From Helicobacter sp. 13S00401-1 (GTDB lineage Bacteria > Campylobacterota > Campylobacteria > Campylobacterales > Helicobacteraceae), in contig NZ_MLAR01000001.1 of NCBI RefSeq assembly GCF_002272925.1, positions 124,001-188,000 on the forward strand: a stretch of 64,000 nt of DNA. Reading direction: 5' to 3'. Shown here one piece after another: positions 17,148-26,482 of the stretch (position 1 is the first letter of the stretch; every line of letters starts with the position of its first letter). The translations under genes were made by a program, and so were the position numbers. Below the pieces are notes generated by a model that was given only the letters and a program-made list of their open reading frames with translations, ran no database searches and was not told the origin of the DNA.

Positions 17148-17645
17148 ATGGGTGAAAAAATCTTAGATAAAGAGAGCTTTATAGTTTCAAAAACAGACCT
17201 TAAAGGAAACATAACCTACTGTAATCAAGTATTTTTAGAGATGATTAATGCTAGGTGTAGTGAAGTTATAAACAAACCTCAAAGCATAGTTAGGCACAAA
17301 GATATGCCAAGAGGTATATTTAAACTACTATGGGATAGGATAAAAGCTAAACAAGAAATCTTTGCTTATGTTAAAAATAAAACCTTTGATAACAACTACT
17401 ACTGGGTCTTTGCTAATGTCACTGCCTCTTTTGATGAAAATGGGAAAACCATAGGCTACTACTCAGTTAGGCGCAAGGCTAATCCCCTAGCCCTCCCAGC
17501 TATAGAATCTTTATATAGAGATATGAAAAGTGTTGAAGAAAGAGGTAACTTAGAATCTTCGATGAAATGTTTAGATGAGTACCTAAAACACAAAAATACT
17601 AGCTATGACGCTTTAGTAAACAACTTACAGCGTATGAAGGGATAA
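17148..17645 (+). CDS. Single PAS-domain protein, CetB/Aer-like
   Basis: A 165-residue soluble protein with one PAS fold (residues about 10-115): [18 protein letters not shown], then [17 protein letters not shown] and the [27 protein letters not shown] strands. The DMP-x-FK-W segment is typical of Aer-type PAS domains that bind FAD. In Campylobacter, CetB of the same size signals through a separate receptor (CetA). Here too the next gene, 4 bases downstream, is a chemoreceptor. The ATG follows AAGGAAGATAA. I infer an energy- or redox-sensing role; the ligand is not shown by sequence. Confidence 0.82.
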   Translation: MGEKILDKESFIVSKTDLKGNITYCNQVFLEMINARCSEVINKPQSIVRHKDMPRGIFKLLWDRIKAKQEIFAYVKNKTFDNNYYWVFANVTASFDENGKTIGYYSVRRKANPLALPAIESLYRDMKSVEERGNLESSMKCLDEYLKHKNTSYDALVNNLQRMKG

Positions 17646-17649
17646 AGAT

Positions 17650-18915
17650 ATGGGACTTTTTAGCAAGAAAAAAAGAAGCGTTTATAATGAGATACTAGAT
17701 ACTATCTCAAAGGCTCAGCGTGGCGAGCTAGAAGCTAGGATCATAGATGTTGAAAGTGACCCTAAGCTTAATGAGATAGCCATAGGTATAAACAACTTAC
17801 TAGATCAAGTAGAAGCTTTTATGAGAGAAAGCACTACTTGTATAGAAGCTGCAAGTAATGGCATAGCTTATAGGAATCTTTTTATATCAGGTTTTAAAGG
17901 GCTTTTTAAGATTAATGCCATAGCTATGAGTGAGGGAGTAAGAGGGATTTTAGAAGGGCAAAAAGGCAGGGTTAGGGCCACTATTAATGAAAAGTTCTCA
18001 GAGCTTGATAATGGAAATAAGGGCATAGACTGCATACAAAATGACTTGCAAATCAACATGCAAGAACTAGACATCATAAAACAAAACTCACAACAAACCG
18101 CCCTTCAAGCAAGAGAGAGCATACATCAAGTAGACTTGCTTTGTGATAACTTAAGCGACCTTGGAAGTACTTCTACAAAGGCCCTTGAAACTCTAGATAC
18201 AAGGGCTAATGAAATAAGTCGTGTTATAAATATGATAAAAGACATAGCTGATCAAACTAACCTTTTAGCATTAAATGCCGCCATAGAAGCCGCAAGGGCA
18301 GGGCAGCATGGCCGTGGTTTTGCTGTAGTTGCAGATGAGATAAGAAAACTAGCAGAACACACTGGAAGTGCCCTTAGCACAGCAAGCAATAGTATTAATC
18401 TACTTTTAAGAGAGGCTAAGGATCTAAACTCAAATAGTGATTCTACAAACCACGCCATAATCGAAGCTAAGGAAAACACTAAAAACTTAAAACTTTCACT
18501 AGAACGCTTTAGTGTTGATGCTGCTGATACAGCTAGTGCGTCTGCTTTTGCAAGGACTAAAACTGCTGGAATCCTAACTAAGATAAACCTAGTTTTATAT
18601 AAAATCCTAGCTTACAACTACACATTAAACACTCCTGATAAAGCAAAGCTAGAGCAGCAAAGAAAGCTGCTTCAAGAAGAGTTTTTACAGTATTTTTCAG
18701 ATTCTCACACTAAAGATGAAGTACTTAAAAGCTTGCAAGATATAAATGAGATAGTAGATAGAAATATAGGCGGGGAGTTTGATATGAACCATGTTGGGGA
18801 GATAGTCAATGACTTTGAACACTTAGAGGATAAAAATAAGATGATTTTTAGCATCATAAATGATGCCTCGCAGATGAACAGCGTTCCTTTGAATATTAAA
18901 AAACACTCATCTTGA
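17650..18915 (+). CDS. Cytoplasmic methyl-accepting chemotaxis protein with degenerate CZB-like tail
   Basis: A 421-residue receptor without any transmembrane segment. Residues 1 to about 100 are a HAMP-like helical region. The signalling hairpin is the strongly conserved block with [18 protein letters not shown] and [18 protein letters not shown] (about residues 195-240). The C-terminal part, from [13 protein letters not shown] (about 316), aligns by eye with chemoreceptor zinc-binding (CZB) domains of Campylobacterota, but the first zinc-ligand His (KIDHILFK-type) is Leu and the Cys-containing motif is absent. It likely pairs with the PAS protein before it and couples to CheW/CheA. Confidence 0.88.
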   Translation: MGLFSKKKRSVYNEILDTISKAQRGELEARIIDVESDPKLNEIAIGINNLLDQVEAFMRESTTCIEAASNGIAYRNLFISGFKGLFKINAIAMSEGVRGILEGQKGRVRATINEKFSELDNGNKGIDCIQNDLQINMQELDIIKQNSQQTALQARESIHQVDLLCDNLSDLGSTSTKALETLDTRANEISRVINMIKDIADQTNLLALNAAIEAARAGQHGRGFAVVADEIRKLAEHTGSALSTASNSINLLLREAKDLNSNSDSTNHAIIEAKENTKNLKLSLERFSVDAADTASASAFARTKTAGILTKINLVLYKILAYNYTLNTPDKAKLEQQRKLLQEEFLQYFSDSHTKDEVLKSLQDINEIVDRNIGGEFDMNHVGEIVNDFEHLEDKNKMIFSIINDASQMNSVPLNIKKHSS

Positions 18916-19754
18916 AGCAATACTCGAGCTTAAATCCAATCTTCATCTCTAAAGATAAGGCCTTTTGCCTTTATGAAGCAGATTGCAATAAAATCTTGCC
19001 TTGCTATAAACAAAGTTTTGATCTAATCTTTGCTGACCCTCCTTACTTTCTTTCAAATGATGGTTTAACTATTAATAGTGGGAAGGTTGTAAGTGTTAAT
19101 AAAGGAGCTTGGGATGAAGAAAAGGATCTAAAAAAGATAGATAGTTTTAATAAAACGTGGATACAAAACGCAAAAACTGCCCTAAAAGATACAGGGAGTT
19201 TACTAGTAAGTAGCACTTATCATAATGTATTTTCTTTAGGCAAGGCCTTACAAGAGCTTAACTTTAAACTACTAAATATAATCACTTGGCAAAAGAGTAA
19301 TCCTCCTCCAAACTTTAGCTGCCGCTTTCTTACCCACTCAACTGAGCAAGTTATCTGGGCTAGAAAAAGTGAGAGACACAAGCATATATTTAACTACGAG
19401 CTTTTAAAAAAACTTAATGATAATAAGCAGATGAAAGATGTTTGGAACTTGCCTGCTATCTCTTCTTGGGAAAAGGCTAATGGCAAACACCCAACCCAAA
19501 AGCCTTTAGCCTTGCTAGTTCGCTTACTTTTAATGGCTAGTGCTAAGGATAGCTTGATATGTGATCCTTTTAGTGGTAGTAGTACTACAGGCATAGCTGC
19601 AAACTTGCTAGGACGCAGGTTTATAGGTATAGAAAAAGATACTAACTTTATAGATCTTTCAATCAAACGAAAACTTGACTTAGATAAAAATAAAGCAAAG
19701 ATAGAATCTAAGATAAAAGATTTAGTCTTTTTAAAAAACTCTTCTTTGTCTTAA
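18912..19754 (+). CDS. Orphan beta-class DNA methyltransferase
   Basis: A 280-residue amino-methyltransferase. Motif [13 protein letters not shown] (residues 41-51) precedes motif [12 protein letters not shown] (about residues 215-225), the beta-class order. [36 protein letters not shown] and HPTQKP are shared with M.DpnA/M.MboII-type adenine methyltransferases. The target sequence cannot be told from this. The start is TTG, overlapping the chemoreceptor stop (TTGA), with no alternative ATG upstream of motif IV. No restriction endonuclease lies nearby, so it is an orphan here. Confidence 0.9.
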   Translation: MKQYSSLNPIFISKDKAFCLYEADCNKILPCYKQSFDLIFADPPYFLSNDGLTINSGKVVSVNKGAWDEEKDLKKIDSFNKTWIQNAKTALKDTGSLLVSSTYHNVFSLGKALQELNFKLLNIITWQKSNPPPNFSCRFLTHSTEQVIWARKSERHKHIFNYELLKKLNDNKQMKDVWNLPAISSWEKANGKHPTQKPLALLVRLLLMASAKDSLICDPFSGSSTTGIAANLLGRRFIGIEKDTNFIDLSIKRKLDLDKNKAKIESKIKDLVFLKNSSLS

Positions 19755-19793
19755 AAACTTAAAACTACACAAAAAGCAAGCTTTCTAAAACCT

Positions 19794-20603
19794 TTAATCT
19801 ATCTCTCTAACTCTTAAAAACACTGCATGTTTTGGAATCTTGTTTTTACTTAAAGAGTAGTACTTATAGGTGATAAGAGAGCCAATACTAGGAGGATTCT
19901 TTCTTAAGACCTTAGAAAAACCAGAGCCTATCTTAAAGCTTAAGTGTTCACTCCTACACTCCATAGCGCCTTTGCCATCTTTAAAAGATTCTATCCCTAG
20001 TGTGTAGCCAGTTAAGATGCACTCAGCATCTAAAAAGGGCTTAAGTTTTAAGTTATCATTATTCCTAAAAGTAGTATAGGGTGCTTTATCTTTTCTTATA
20101 ACTAAGCCCTCTCCTCCTTTGTTGATGATATCTTTAAGCCTAGAATCTAAGTCTTTAAAGCTTATTAATCTTATCTGTTTTATCACTACAATATTGTGCA
20201 CATAAGGCCTAGCTTTAAGATAATCTTTTATAACTTGCAATCTTTCTTGTAAACTCCCTTTAGCGCTAGGCACATCAAAGACGTAGTATTTTAGATTTGC
20301 ATTAGGCTTAGCAGTTTTTACCATACTAACTATATCTTCAAAACTATCTTTACTTGAGTAAAGCTCGCCATCAAGACTAAAAGGAGGAAAGTCTTTTAAA
20401 AAGTCTTTATCAAAGTTAAAATTATGTCCATTTTTACTAAGCAAACTTTTGCCATCATAAAATGCCCTTACACCATCAAGCTTTTCGCTTACTAGATACT
20501 CTTTTATATCACTTATATATTCTTTTTTATAAGGCTTTAAAACTAGTAGGTCTAGGCCAAAAAGAGCGCTAAAACAAAGTAGACATAAAATTAAAAATCT
20601 CAA
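19794..20603 (-). CDS. Exported ATP-dependent DNA ligase (LigE-like)
   Basis: A 269-residue minimal ATP-type DNA ligase. Motif I is EKLDGVRA (adenylated Lys 41), motif III LDGELYSS, motif IV EGLVIRK and motif V LKLKPF, followed by a small OB-fold region. Residues 1 to about 17 (MRFLILCLLCFSALFGL) form a signal peptide, so the enzyme probably acts in the periplasm, as proposed for LigE proteins of Neisseria, Haemophilus and Campylobacter in DNA uptake or biofilm DNA. The housekeeping ligase would be the NAD-dependent LigA, which is not in the window. It is the last gene of a dapE operon. Confidence 0.87.
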   Translation of the reverse strand: MRFLILCLLCFSALFGLDLLVLKPYKKEYISDIKEYLVSEKLDGVRAFYDGKSLLSKNGHNFNFDKDFLKDFPPFSLDGELYSSKDSFEDIVSMVKTAKPNANLKYYVFDVPSAKGSLQERLQVIKDYLKARPYVHNIVVIKQIRLISFKDLDSRLKDIINKGGEGLVIRKDKAPYTTFRNNDNLKLKPFLDAECILTGYTLGIESFKDGKGAMECRSEHLSFKIGSGFSKVLRKNPPSIGSLITYKYYSLSKNKIPKHAVFLRVREID

Positions 20604-20616
20604 AAAACTATAGCCT

Positions 20617-21297
20617 TTAAAGTTCGTAAGTTTTTAGCCTAAAAAAAGCAACTATATAAAGAATGACAGTTACAACATAGATATTAAAAACATATATTAA
20701 GTACTCACGCCATCCTCCAAAACTGCCCTCACTGCCATTTATATTCCAAAAAAGTATAGGAAACTGGCCAATTGAGATGATTATATAAATTAGAGCAAAG
20801 ACACCTATGCAGTACATCATCTTAAAGCGTCTACCTCTAAAAGCTATCATTAAAAAGCAAAATGTAGCTACTTCAAAAAAATACTTAAAAGAACTCTTTG
20901 CAAACTGCCATCCGTTTTCACTAAGCTCTAAAACTCCATGACCAAAAGAGAGTTTATACTCTATAAAAATCACTACCATACTTATGATGTAAAAAGTTAG
21001 TAGGGCTAGGATTCTACTTAAGATTAAAGTGTTAAAAGATGCTGGAATCATAAAAGTGATATAAGCACTTTTACTAAAAAAGTCTTTATGAAACCACTGT
21101 AAGATAAACTTTACATGCAAAGCTACAAAAACTAGCATAATGGCTACAACTAAGATAACAGCTGAAATCTCGCCTCCTCCATGTTTATCTACGATATTAG
21201 CGTAGCCTACTATGATGATAGAGGCTATGTAGGCTATTAAAAACTCTAAGTAGGCTTGTTTTAGAAAGGTTTTATAAAGCTTAAAGGTCATTTGCAT
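20617..21297 (-). CDS. Polytopic inner-membrane protein of unknown function
   Basis: A 226-residue protein with about six hydrophobic segments and short loops (for example [71 protein letters not shown]). The pattern resembles ABC-2-type permease subunits, but no ATPase gene lies beside it and I see no diagnostic motif. The start (ATGCAAATG) lies inside the end of dapE and overlaps it by 17 bases; the second ATG at 21291 is an alternative. I cannot name a function. Confidence 0.6.
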   Translation of the reverse strand: MQMTFKLYKTFLKQAYLEFLIAYIASIIIVGYANIVDKHGGGEISAVILVVAIMLVFVALHVKFILQWFHKDFFSKSAYITFMIPASFNTLILSRILALLTFYIISMVVIFIEYKLSFGHGVLELSENGWQFAKSSFKYFFEVATFCFLMIAFRGRRFKMMYCIGVFALIYIIISIGQFPILFWNINGSEGSFGGWREYLIYVFNIYVVTVILYIVAFFRLKTYEL

Positions 21298-22417
21298 TGG
21301 CTGTCTTTAGAAATTGATAATAAATGCTTGTTAGGTTTTTAAGTTCTTTTAGGGATACTCTTTCATTAACTGCGTGGATTCTATCATTTATAACGCCAAG
21401 CTCTACTACTTTAACTCCAAAGGCAGAAAAGTACTTAGCATCTGAAGTGCCACCTTTTGTATTTAAACTAGGAGTTATGTTACATACTTCTTTAACTGCA
21501 CCTTCTAAAGTCTTTACAAGCTTAGTATCTTTGGCATCTTTTAAGATAAAGCTTTTTGAAGCTTCTTCTAACTCTAAAGTATACATAAGCCCACTAAGCA
21601 CAGAATCTATATAAGCTTTAAGGCTTTCTTTAGTTGTAAGGGTAGAGTTTCTAACGTTAAAAAGCACTCTTAGATTCTGTGGGGTTAGGTTAGTTACGCC
21701 AGTGCCTGCGTGCATGTCAGTTATTATAAAGCGTGAAGGTTCAAAGTAGCTATCTCCATTATCAAGCTTAACTCCAGCTAGCTTAACTAAGTAAGGTGCA
21801 AACTTTTCTATAGGATTAACACACTTTTCTGGATAGGCAGCATGCCCTTGCACGCCTTTTATCTCTAGCTTGCCATTTATACTTCCACGCCTTCCTACTT
21901 TTATACTATCCCCCAAAGTCTTCTCACAAGTAGGCTCAGCAACTAGGGCATGTGTTGGCAAAAAGTCTAGCTCTTTTAGATGCTTTAACATCTCTAAAGT
22001 CCCATCAATGGCCCTTCCTTCTTCATCACTAGTTAGCAAGACTGAAAGACTAAGATTAGATTCCTTAAAAGCTTGCAGAGCACTTAAAAAGCAAGCTATG
22101 CCCCCTTTCATATCTTGGGCTCCTCTCCCATACATAAAGCCTTCTTTTATAGTTGGAGTAAAAGGATCACTTTCCCAACCTTCTCCAGGTGGGACTACAT
22201 CTATATGGCCTGCAAAACAAAGATTAGTTTTTGAAGTGGGATGTTTTTTATAAAGAAAGAGGTTTTTAACGTCGTTTTTAGTTAGCTCTATAACTTCAAA
22301 GTCTGGAAGTAAGCTTTTTATATATGCATAGATATTAGCTTCATTAGGCGTGATAGTTTTATAAGATATTAGTTTACTTAGTATCTCTTCTGGTTGTTTT
22401 ATCGTACTTTCTAGCAT
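21281..22417 (-). CDS. dapE: Succinyl-diaminopimelate desuccinylase
   Basis: A 378-residue M20-family zinc hydrolase that yields LL-diaminopimelate for lysine and peptidoglycan. Metal ligands are in [11 protein letters not shown] (His) and RGAQDMKGG (Asp); [12 protein letters not shown] holds the catalytic/bridging Glu residues, and the late ligand His is in [12 protein letters not shown]. Length matches DapE (about 375). First gene of a minus-strand operon with the membrane protein and the exported ligase; it diverges from fliQ. The ATG follows AAAGGGGATT. Confidence 0.93.
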   Translation of the reverse strand: MLESTIKQPEEILSKLISYKTITPNEANIYAYIKSLLPDFEVIELTKNDVKNLFLYKKHPTSKTNLCFAGHIDVVPPGEGWESDPFTPTIKEGFMYGRGAQDMKGGIACFLSALQAFKESNLSLSVLLTSDEEGRAIDGTLEMLKHLKELDFLPTHALVAEPTCEKTLGDSIKVGRRGSINGKLEIKGVQGHAAYPEKCVNPIEKFAPYLVKLAGVKLDNGDSYFEPSRFIITDMHAGTGVTNLTPQNLRVLFNVRNSTLTTKESLKAYIDSVLSGLMYTLELEEASKSFILKDAKDTKLVKTLEGAVKEVCNITPSLNTKGGTSDAKYFSAFGVKVVELGVINDRIHAVNERVSLKELKNLTSIYYQFLKTANANDL

Positions 22418-22493
22418 CTAATCCCCTTTAAAAAGATATTATTATATTACAAGAACAATGCCCACTTAAAAACTATAAGGAGTTAGCCTAGCC

Positions 22494-22760
22494 ATGGAAT
22501 CCCAACTTATGTCTTTAGCTATAGAGACTTATAAAATAACTCTCTATCTAGCCCTACCTATACTTTTAGTAGCCCTAGTTATGGGGCTTTTAATAAGTAT
22601 ATTTCAAGCTACCACTCAGATTAATGAAATGACTTTAGCCTTCGTGCCAAAGATCCTAGCAGTCATAGCTATGATAATCTTTACTATGCCTTGGATGCTC
22701 AGTATGCTAACTGACTATACAAAGATGCTTATAAATATGATCCCAACTATCATCTCATGA
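22494..22760 (+). CDS. fliQ: Flagellar export apparatus protein FliQ
   Basis: An 88-residue protein with two hydrophobic helices (TLYLALPILLVALVMGLLISIF and VPKILAVIAMIIFTMPWML, each given here as its core). It is part of the FliP5Q4R1 export gate of the flagellar type III system. TTQINEMTLAFVPK is the conserved cytoplasmic loop. It begins a long plus-strand operon; murB follows after 10 bases, as in H. pylori. AAGGAG lies before the ATG. Confidence 0.95.
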   Translation: MESQLMSLAIETYKITLYLALPILLVALVMGLLISIFQATTQINEMTLAFVPKILAVIAMIIFTMPWMLSMLTDYTKMLINMIPTIIS

Positions 22761-22770
22761 AACAGATCTC

Positions 22771-23580
22771 ATGTTAGTAGACTTTAGCAAGCACTCTAGC
22801 CTAGGGCTTGGCATAAAAGCAGAAGTAAGAATCTTTGATAGAGAAGAGTTAGGACTTGATATAGACTATAAGGGTTTAAAGGAGTTAGGGCTAAACTATC
22901 TAGGTAAGTTTAACTTTGTAGGCAGGGGTAATAACATCTTAGTAAGTAAGGGAGAAAAACTTGGAATCTTACGCGGGTTTAATCACATACTAGACCTAGG
23001 TAATGTAGTAGAGATAGGGGCTAATGTAAAAAGCAAGGAGATATTTAACTACTTCAAAGAGCATAATCTCATAGGAGCAGAGTTTTTAGCACATCTTCCA
23101 GGCGAGCTAGGTGGTCTAGTAAAGATGAATGCAGGCATGAAAGACTATGAGATATCTAACTTGCTTCATAGTTGTAATATAAATGGCAAGTGGGTAGCAA
23201 GAGAAGAGCTTAGTTTTGAATATAGAGCCTTAAATACTAAAGGGACCATACTTGCAGCGAGATTCCTAAAAGTAGTTGGATTTAATAAAACTCTAGCTGC
23301 TTTATGCCTTAAGATGAGATCTAATCAACCAGGTGGCAAAACTTGTGGAAGCTGTTTTAAAAACCCTAAAGGAGACTTTGCAGGTAGACTTTTAGAGTTA
23401 GCTGGCATGAAGGGCTTTTTTATAAAAGGGGTTGGCTTTAGTGAAAAACATGCTAACTTTTTAGTAAACACTGGCAAAGAAACTAGCCCAGAGCCTGCTT
23501 TAGAGGTTATAGAGCTAGCTAAGCAAAAAGTTTATGAAGCAAGTGGCATCAAACTAGAGTGTGAGTTAGCCATATTATGA
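22771..23580 (+). CDS. murB: UDP-N-acetylenolpyruvoylglucosamine reductase
   Basis: A 269-residue FAD enzyme that reduces UDP-GlcNAc-enolpyruvate to UDP-MurNAc. The FAD-binding GRGNNILVSKG, FLAHLPGELGGLVKMNAG and the catalytic CGSCFKNPKG (proton-donating Ser) are seen, and the C-terminal Glu lies near KLECELAIL. It is a short form typical of Helicobacter and Campylobacter. Its stop overlaps the next start (ATGA), which ties it to the ybeY-rluA fusion. Confidence 0.94.
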   Translation: MLVDFSKHSSLGLGIKAEVRIFDREELGLDIDYKGLKELGLNYLGKFNFVGRGNNILVSKGEKLGILRGFNHILDLGNVVEIGANVKSKEIFNYFKEHNLIGAEFLAHLPGELGGLVKMNAGMKDYEISNLLHSCNINGKWVAREELSFEYRALNTKGTILAARFLKVVGFNKTLAALCLKMRSNQPGGKTCGSCFKNPKGDFAGRLLELAGMKGFFIKGVGFSEKHANFLVNTGKETSPEPALEVIELAKQKVYEASGIKLECELAIL

Positions 23581-25085
23581 ACAACATGACTTTAGATATA
23601 AACTTAGAACTAACTAATGAGGCTAATAGCTATAAAGATGAAGTTATCTATGATGAAAATCTTTTAAAAGATATAAGCAGGCTTTGTACTCCTTTAAAAA
23701 ACACTTTAGTTGAGCTTATCTTTATAGATGCTCCTTCCATGCGTGAGATGAATAAAACCTATATGCAAAAAGACTACGCAACTGATGTTTTAAGCTTTCC
23801 TTTTCTTGATGAGTTTAGTAAAGATGCAAAAACGCAACGCTTTTTAGGAAGCATCATCATCAATCTAGATCTTGCCTATGAGATTAGTCAAAAGTATAAA
23901 CATGCCTTAAAAGATGAGGTGGCCTTACTTTTTACTCACGCACTTTTACACCTACTAGGTTTTGATCACGAAGTAGATAAGGGCGAGCATAGGGCAAAAG
24001 AAAAAGAAATATTACAAGCTTTAAACCTACCTTTAAGCTTGATAGAGCGCACGCTTAATGAAGGTGAGTTAATAGATTCTAAAGCTACAAAATCTAATCT
24101 TAGCCTTTGTGTTTTAAAAGACTATAAAAGGGCAGATAGCGCTATAAGTGAGATCTTAGATCTAAGTAGAAGTGATGTTGCAAGAGCTTTAAAACTAGGG
24201 CTAATCTCTTCTAAAAATAAAGTCTTAAAAGCTAGCACACCTTTAAAGACTAAAGATGAGCTAAACATATCTAAACTAGCTTTAAATAAAGAAGAAAGTG
24301 CTTATACTTTAAAAGAGGACTTTAAGCTAGAAGTCATCTATGAAGATGATGGTTTTTTAGTTATCAACAAACCTAGTGGTATAAGCGTACACTCTGCAAG
24401 CTCGCTAAAAGAAGCTAGCCTTGTTGAGTACTTAAAAAAAGAAGGCCTTAGCCTTTCAAACTTTAGTGGAGAAGAGCGTGCTGGCATAGTTCATAGACTA
24501 GATAAAGATACTAGTGGGGCTTTGATGATAGCTAAGGATAATAAGACACATGCTAATCTTTCTCAAAAGCTAAAAGATAAAAAGATAGCAAAGATCTATC
24601 TAGCTGTTATATCACCACCTTTAAAAGAAAACTGCACAGTTACGTGTCTAATAGGAAGAAATCCAAATAATAGATTAAAGATGACTAGTCTTGATAAAAA
24701 CTCTCGCACTAAAGGGCGCTATGCAAAAAGTGAGTTTAGAAAGATAGCCTTAAGTAAAGATGGGAAAGAGAATCTAGAACTTATAAGCATTAGAATCTTT
24801 ACTGGAAGAACTCACCAAATAAGAGTGCATCTTAACACTTTACATCGTTTTATCTATGGTGATACATTATATGGCCCCAAAGATAGGGCTTTTAAGACTA
24901 GGATGCTACTTCATGCTTATGTGCTAAGATTAGATTCTGAGCATATTTTTAAAGCTAGGCTACCAAAAGATTTGATAGAATTTATAGATTCACATTTTGA
25001 TGATTATAAAGACTTATTAAGTAAGGATTATGAGAAGTGGCAAGAAGAGCTTCAAGCAGAAGAACTTCAAGATAAAAGAGCTTAA
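23577..25085 (+). CDS. YbeY endoribonuclease fused to an RluA-family pseudouridine synthase
   Basis: One 502-residue open frame holding two rRNA enzymes. Residues 1 to about 160 are YbeY: DVLSFPF and the zinc motif H121-x3-H125-x5-H131 (HALLHLLGFDH); YbeY cuts and proofreads 16S rRNA. Residues about 182-232 are an S4-like RNA-binding domain (RADSAISEILDLSRSDVAR). Residues about 250-460 are the synthase: VINKPSGISVH, the catalytic HRLDKDTSG (Asp 309) and TGRTHQIRVHL. Normal lengths are about 140-160 and 300-320, so both parts look whole. The joint is near 24070-24120, with no internal stop. In H. pylori these are separate genes, and the rluA-like gene precedes the same FN3/trmB/ftsEX genes as here. 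Confidence 0.9.
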   Translation: MNNMTLDINLELTNEANSYKDEVIYDENLLKDISRLCTPLKNTLVELIFIDAPSMREMNKTYMQKDYATDVLSFPFLDEFSKDAKTQRFLGSIIINLDLAYEISQKYKHALKDEVALLFTHALLHLLGFDHEVDKGEHRAKEKEILQALNLPLSLIERTLNEGELIDSKATKSNLSLCVLKDYKRADSAISEILDLSRSDVARALKLGLISSKNKVLKASTPLKTKDELNISKLALNKEESAYTLKEDFKLEVIYEDDGFLVINKPSGISVHSASSLKEASLVEYLKKEGLSLSNFSGEERAGIVHRLDKDTSGALMIAKDNKTHANLSQKLKDKKIAKIYLAVISPPLKENCTVTCLIGRNPNNRLKMTSLDKNSRTKGRYAKSEFRKIALSKDGKENLELISIRIFTGRTHQIRVHLNTLHRFIYGDTLYGPKDRAFKTRMLLHAYVLRLDSEHIFKARLPKDLIEFIDSHFDDYKDLLSKDYEKWQEELQAEELQDKRA

Positions 25086-25104
25086 AAAAGTAAGGGTATA
25101 AAAC

Positions 25105-26481
25105 ATGTATACAAACAAGATACTAGCTGCATTCAAATATGTTTTAATCCCTTTCATTGCCCTTTTTTTTATAGCCTGTGCAAACATCTTTAACACCTTT
25201 GGGATTAAAGATAGGATAGATCCAAGCCTTCCTACCATAGCACAACTTAGAATCTTACCTGATGTGAGTGAAGTGGCCTTTGAGTGGGACTTACCAAGTG
25301 ATGTAAGGATGATTAATGGCTATGTGATATTTAGAGAAAACGCTAAAGGTGAGTTTAAAAAAGTCGCCATAGTTAAAAATCCTTTTGCTACTCACTACTA
25401 TGATAAACACCTAACTCCACAAACTAGATATGTCTATGCTATCTCTACTATAGGAAGGGATGGAAGTATAAGTCCAAGAAGCACTCCTGTTGCTACAACT
25501 ACTAGTTTTATAGACCCAGTAACTTTATTTTACGCAAGCAAAGAGTATGCAAGGACTATAAAACTTATATGGAGCCCTTCAGCTAATCCAAGTGTAACTG
25601 GATACATCATAGAAAGAGAAGCCCTAAAAGATAATAAACATGTGTTTATAAAGATAGGGACTACTAAGGATAGATTTTTAAGTGAGTACTTTGATAGAAA
25701 CTTAGCAGATGGCACAACTTATAAGTATAGAATTATCTCTCAAAGCTTTGCTAAAAGCCTCTCGCTTCCAAGTAATGTCATAGAGGGAAGAACTAGATTC
25801 TTACCTGATCCTATAGTTAATATCACAGCCACTACTGATAGACCAAAACAAATCTATATAGAATGGGATAAGTCTAAAGATAGAGACGTGGTAAGCTATA
25901 ACGTCTACTACTCAAGCACACTTGAAGGGGCCTACTCCTTACTTGCTAATGTCAAAGGTAATAGCTATCTTGATAACTTACAAAGTGATGGAACCACACG
26001 TTTTTATAAAGTAAGTGCAGTTGATATATATAAACTAGAAAGCAAGTTAAGTGTTGGAGCAGCCAAAGGTAGAAGTCTACCTAAGCCTACTACACCCACT
26101 ATAGTTACTAAGTCTTTTGCTAACAACATAGCTAGCTTTTCATGGAGCAAGCCTAGTGAGGCACGCATAAAAAGCTATATAGTTTATAGGAAGGCAGGAT
26201 TTTTTAAAGACCCTGATAAGTTTGAGATAGATGGCAACTCCTTTTCTGATAAGGAGATGAAACCTGGGATTAAGTACACTTATAGTGTTTCTAGTGTAGA
26301 TGATAATGGCTTAGTATCCTTGCCAAGTGCACCTTTAACTTTTGAGATTAATAATACTAACTCTAACCTTGAGCTTACTCCTGTGCCTATTAACCCTAGC
26401 ATAGAGCCTAGTCACAAAGTAGAGCACAAACATCACCCTAAAAACACCACCCATAAAAAACAAAAGAGTCAAAAGAAGTGA
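25105..26481 (+). CDS. Fibronectin type III-repeat lipoprotein
   Basis: A 458-residue protein with a lipoprotein signal (ALFFIAC, lipidated Cys 25). The rest is four FN3-like repeats of about 95 residues, each with a W/Y-rich strand and a Y-x-Y-x-V-S/A-A end (RYVYAIST, TYKYRIISQ, RFYKVSAVD, KYTYSVSSVD). The C-terminal tail is rich in His and Lys (HKVEHKHHPKN, HKKQKSQKK). It corresponds in position to the H. pylori gene between rluD and trmB. It probably sits in the cell envelope; a function is not known to me. The basic, His-rich tail might bind metal or peptidoglycan, which is speculation. Confidence 0.8.
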   Translation: MYTNKILAAFKYVLIPFIALFFIACANIFNTFGIKDRIDPSLPTIAQLRILPDVSEVAFEWDLPSDVRMINGYVIFRENAKGEFKKVAIVKNPFATHYYDKHLTPQTRYVYAISTIGRDGSISPRSTPVATTTSFIDPVTLFYASKEYARTIKLIWSPSANPSVTGYIIEREALKDNKHVFIKIGTTKDRFLSEYFDRNLADGTTYKYRIISQSFAKSLSLPSNVIEGRTRFLPDPIVNITATTDRPKQIYIEWDKSKDRDVVSYNVYYSSTLEGAYSLLANVKGNSYLDNLQSDGTTRFYKVSAVDIYKLESKLSVGAAKGRSLPKPTTPTIVTKSFANNIASFSWSKPSEARIKSYIVYRKAGFFKDPDKFEIDGNSFSDKEMKPGIKYTYSVSSVDDNGLVSLPSAPLTFEINNTNSNLELTPVPINPSIEPSHKVEHKHHPKNTTHKKQKSQKK

Positions 26482-26482
26482 T

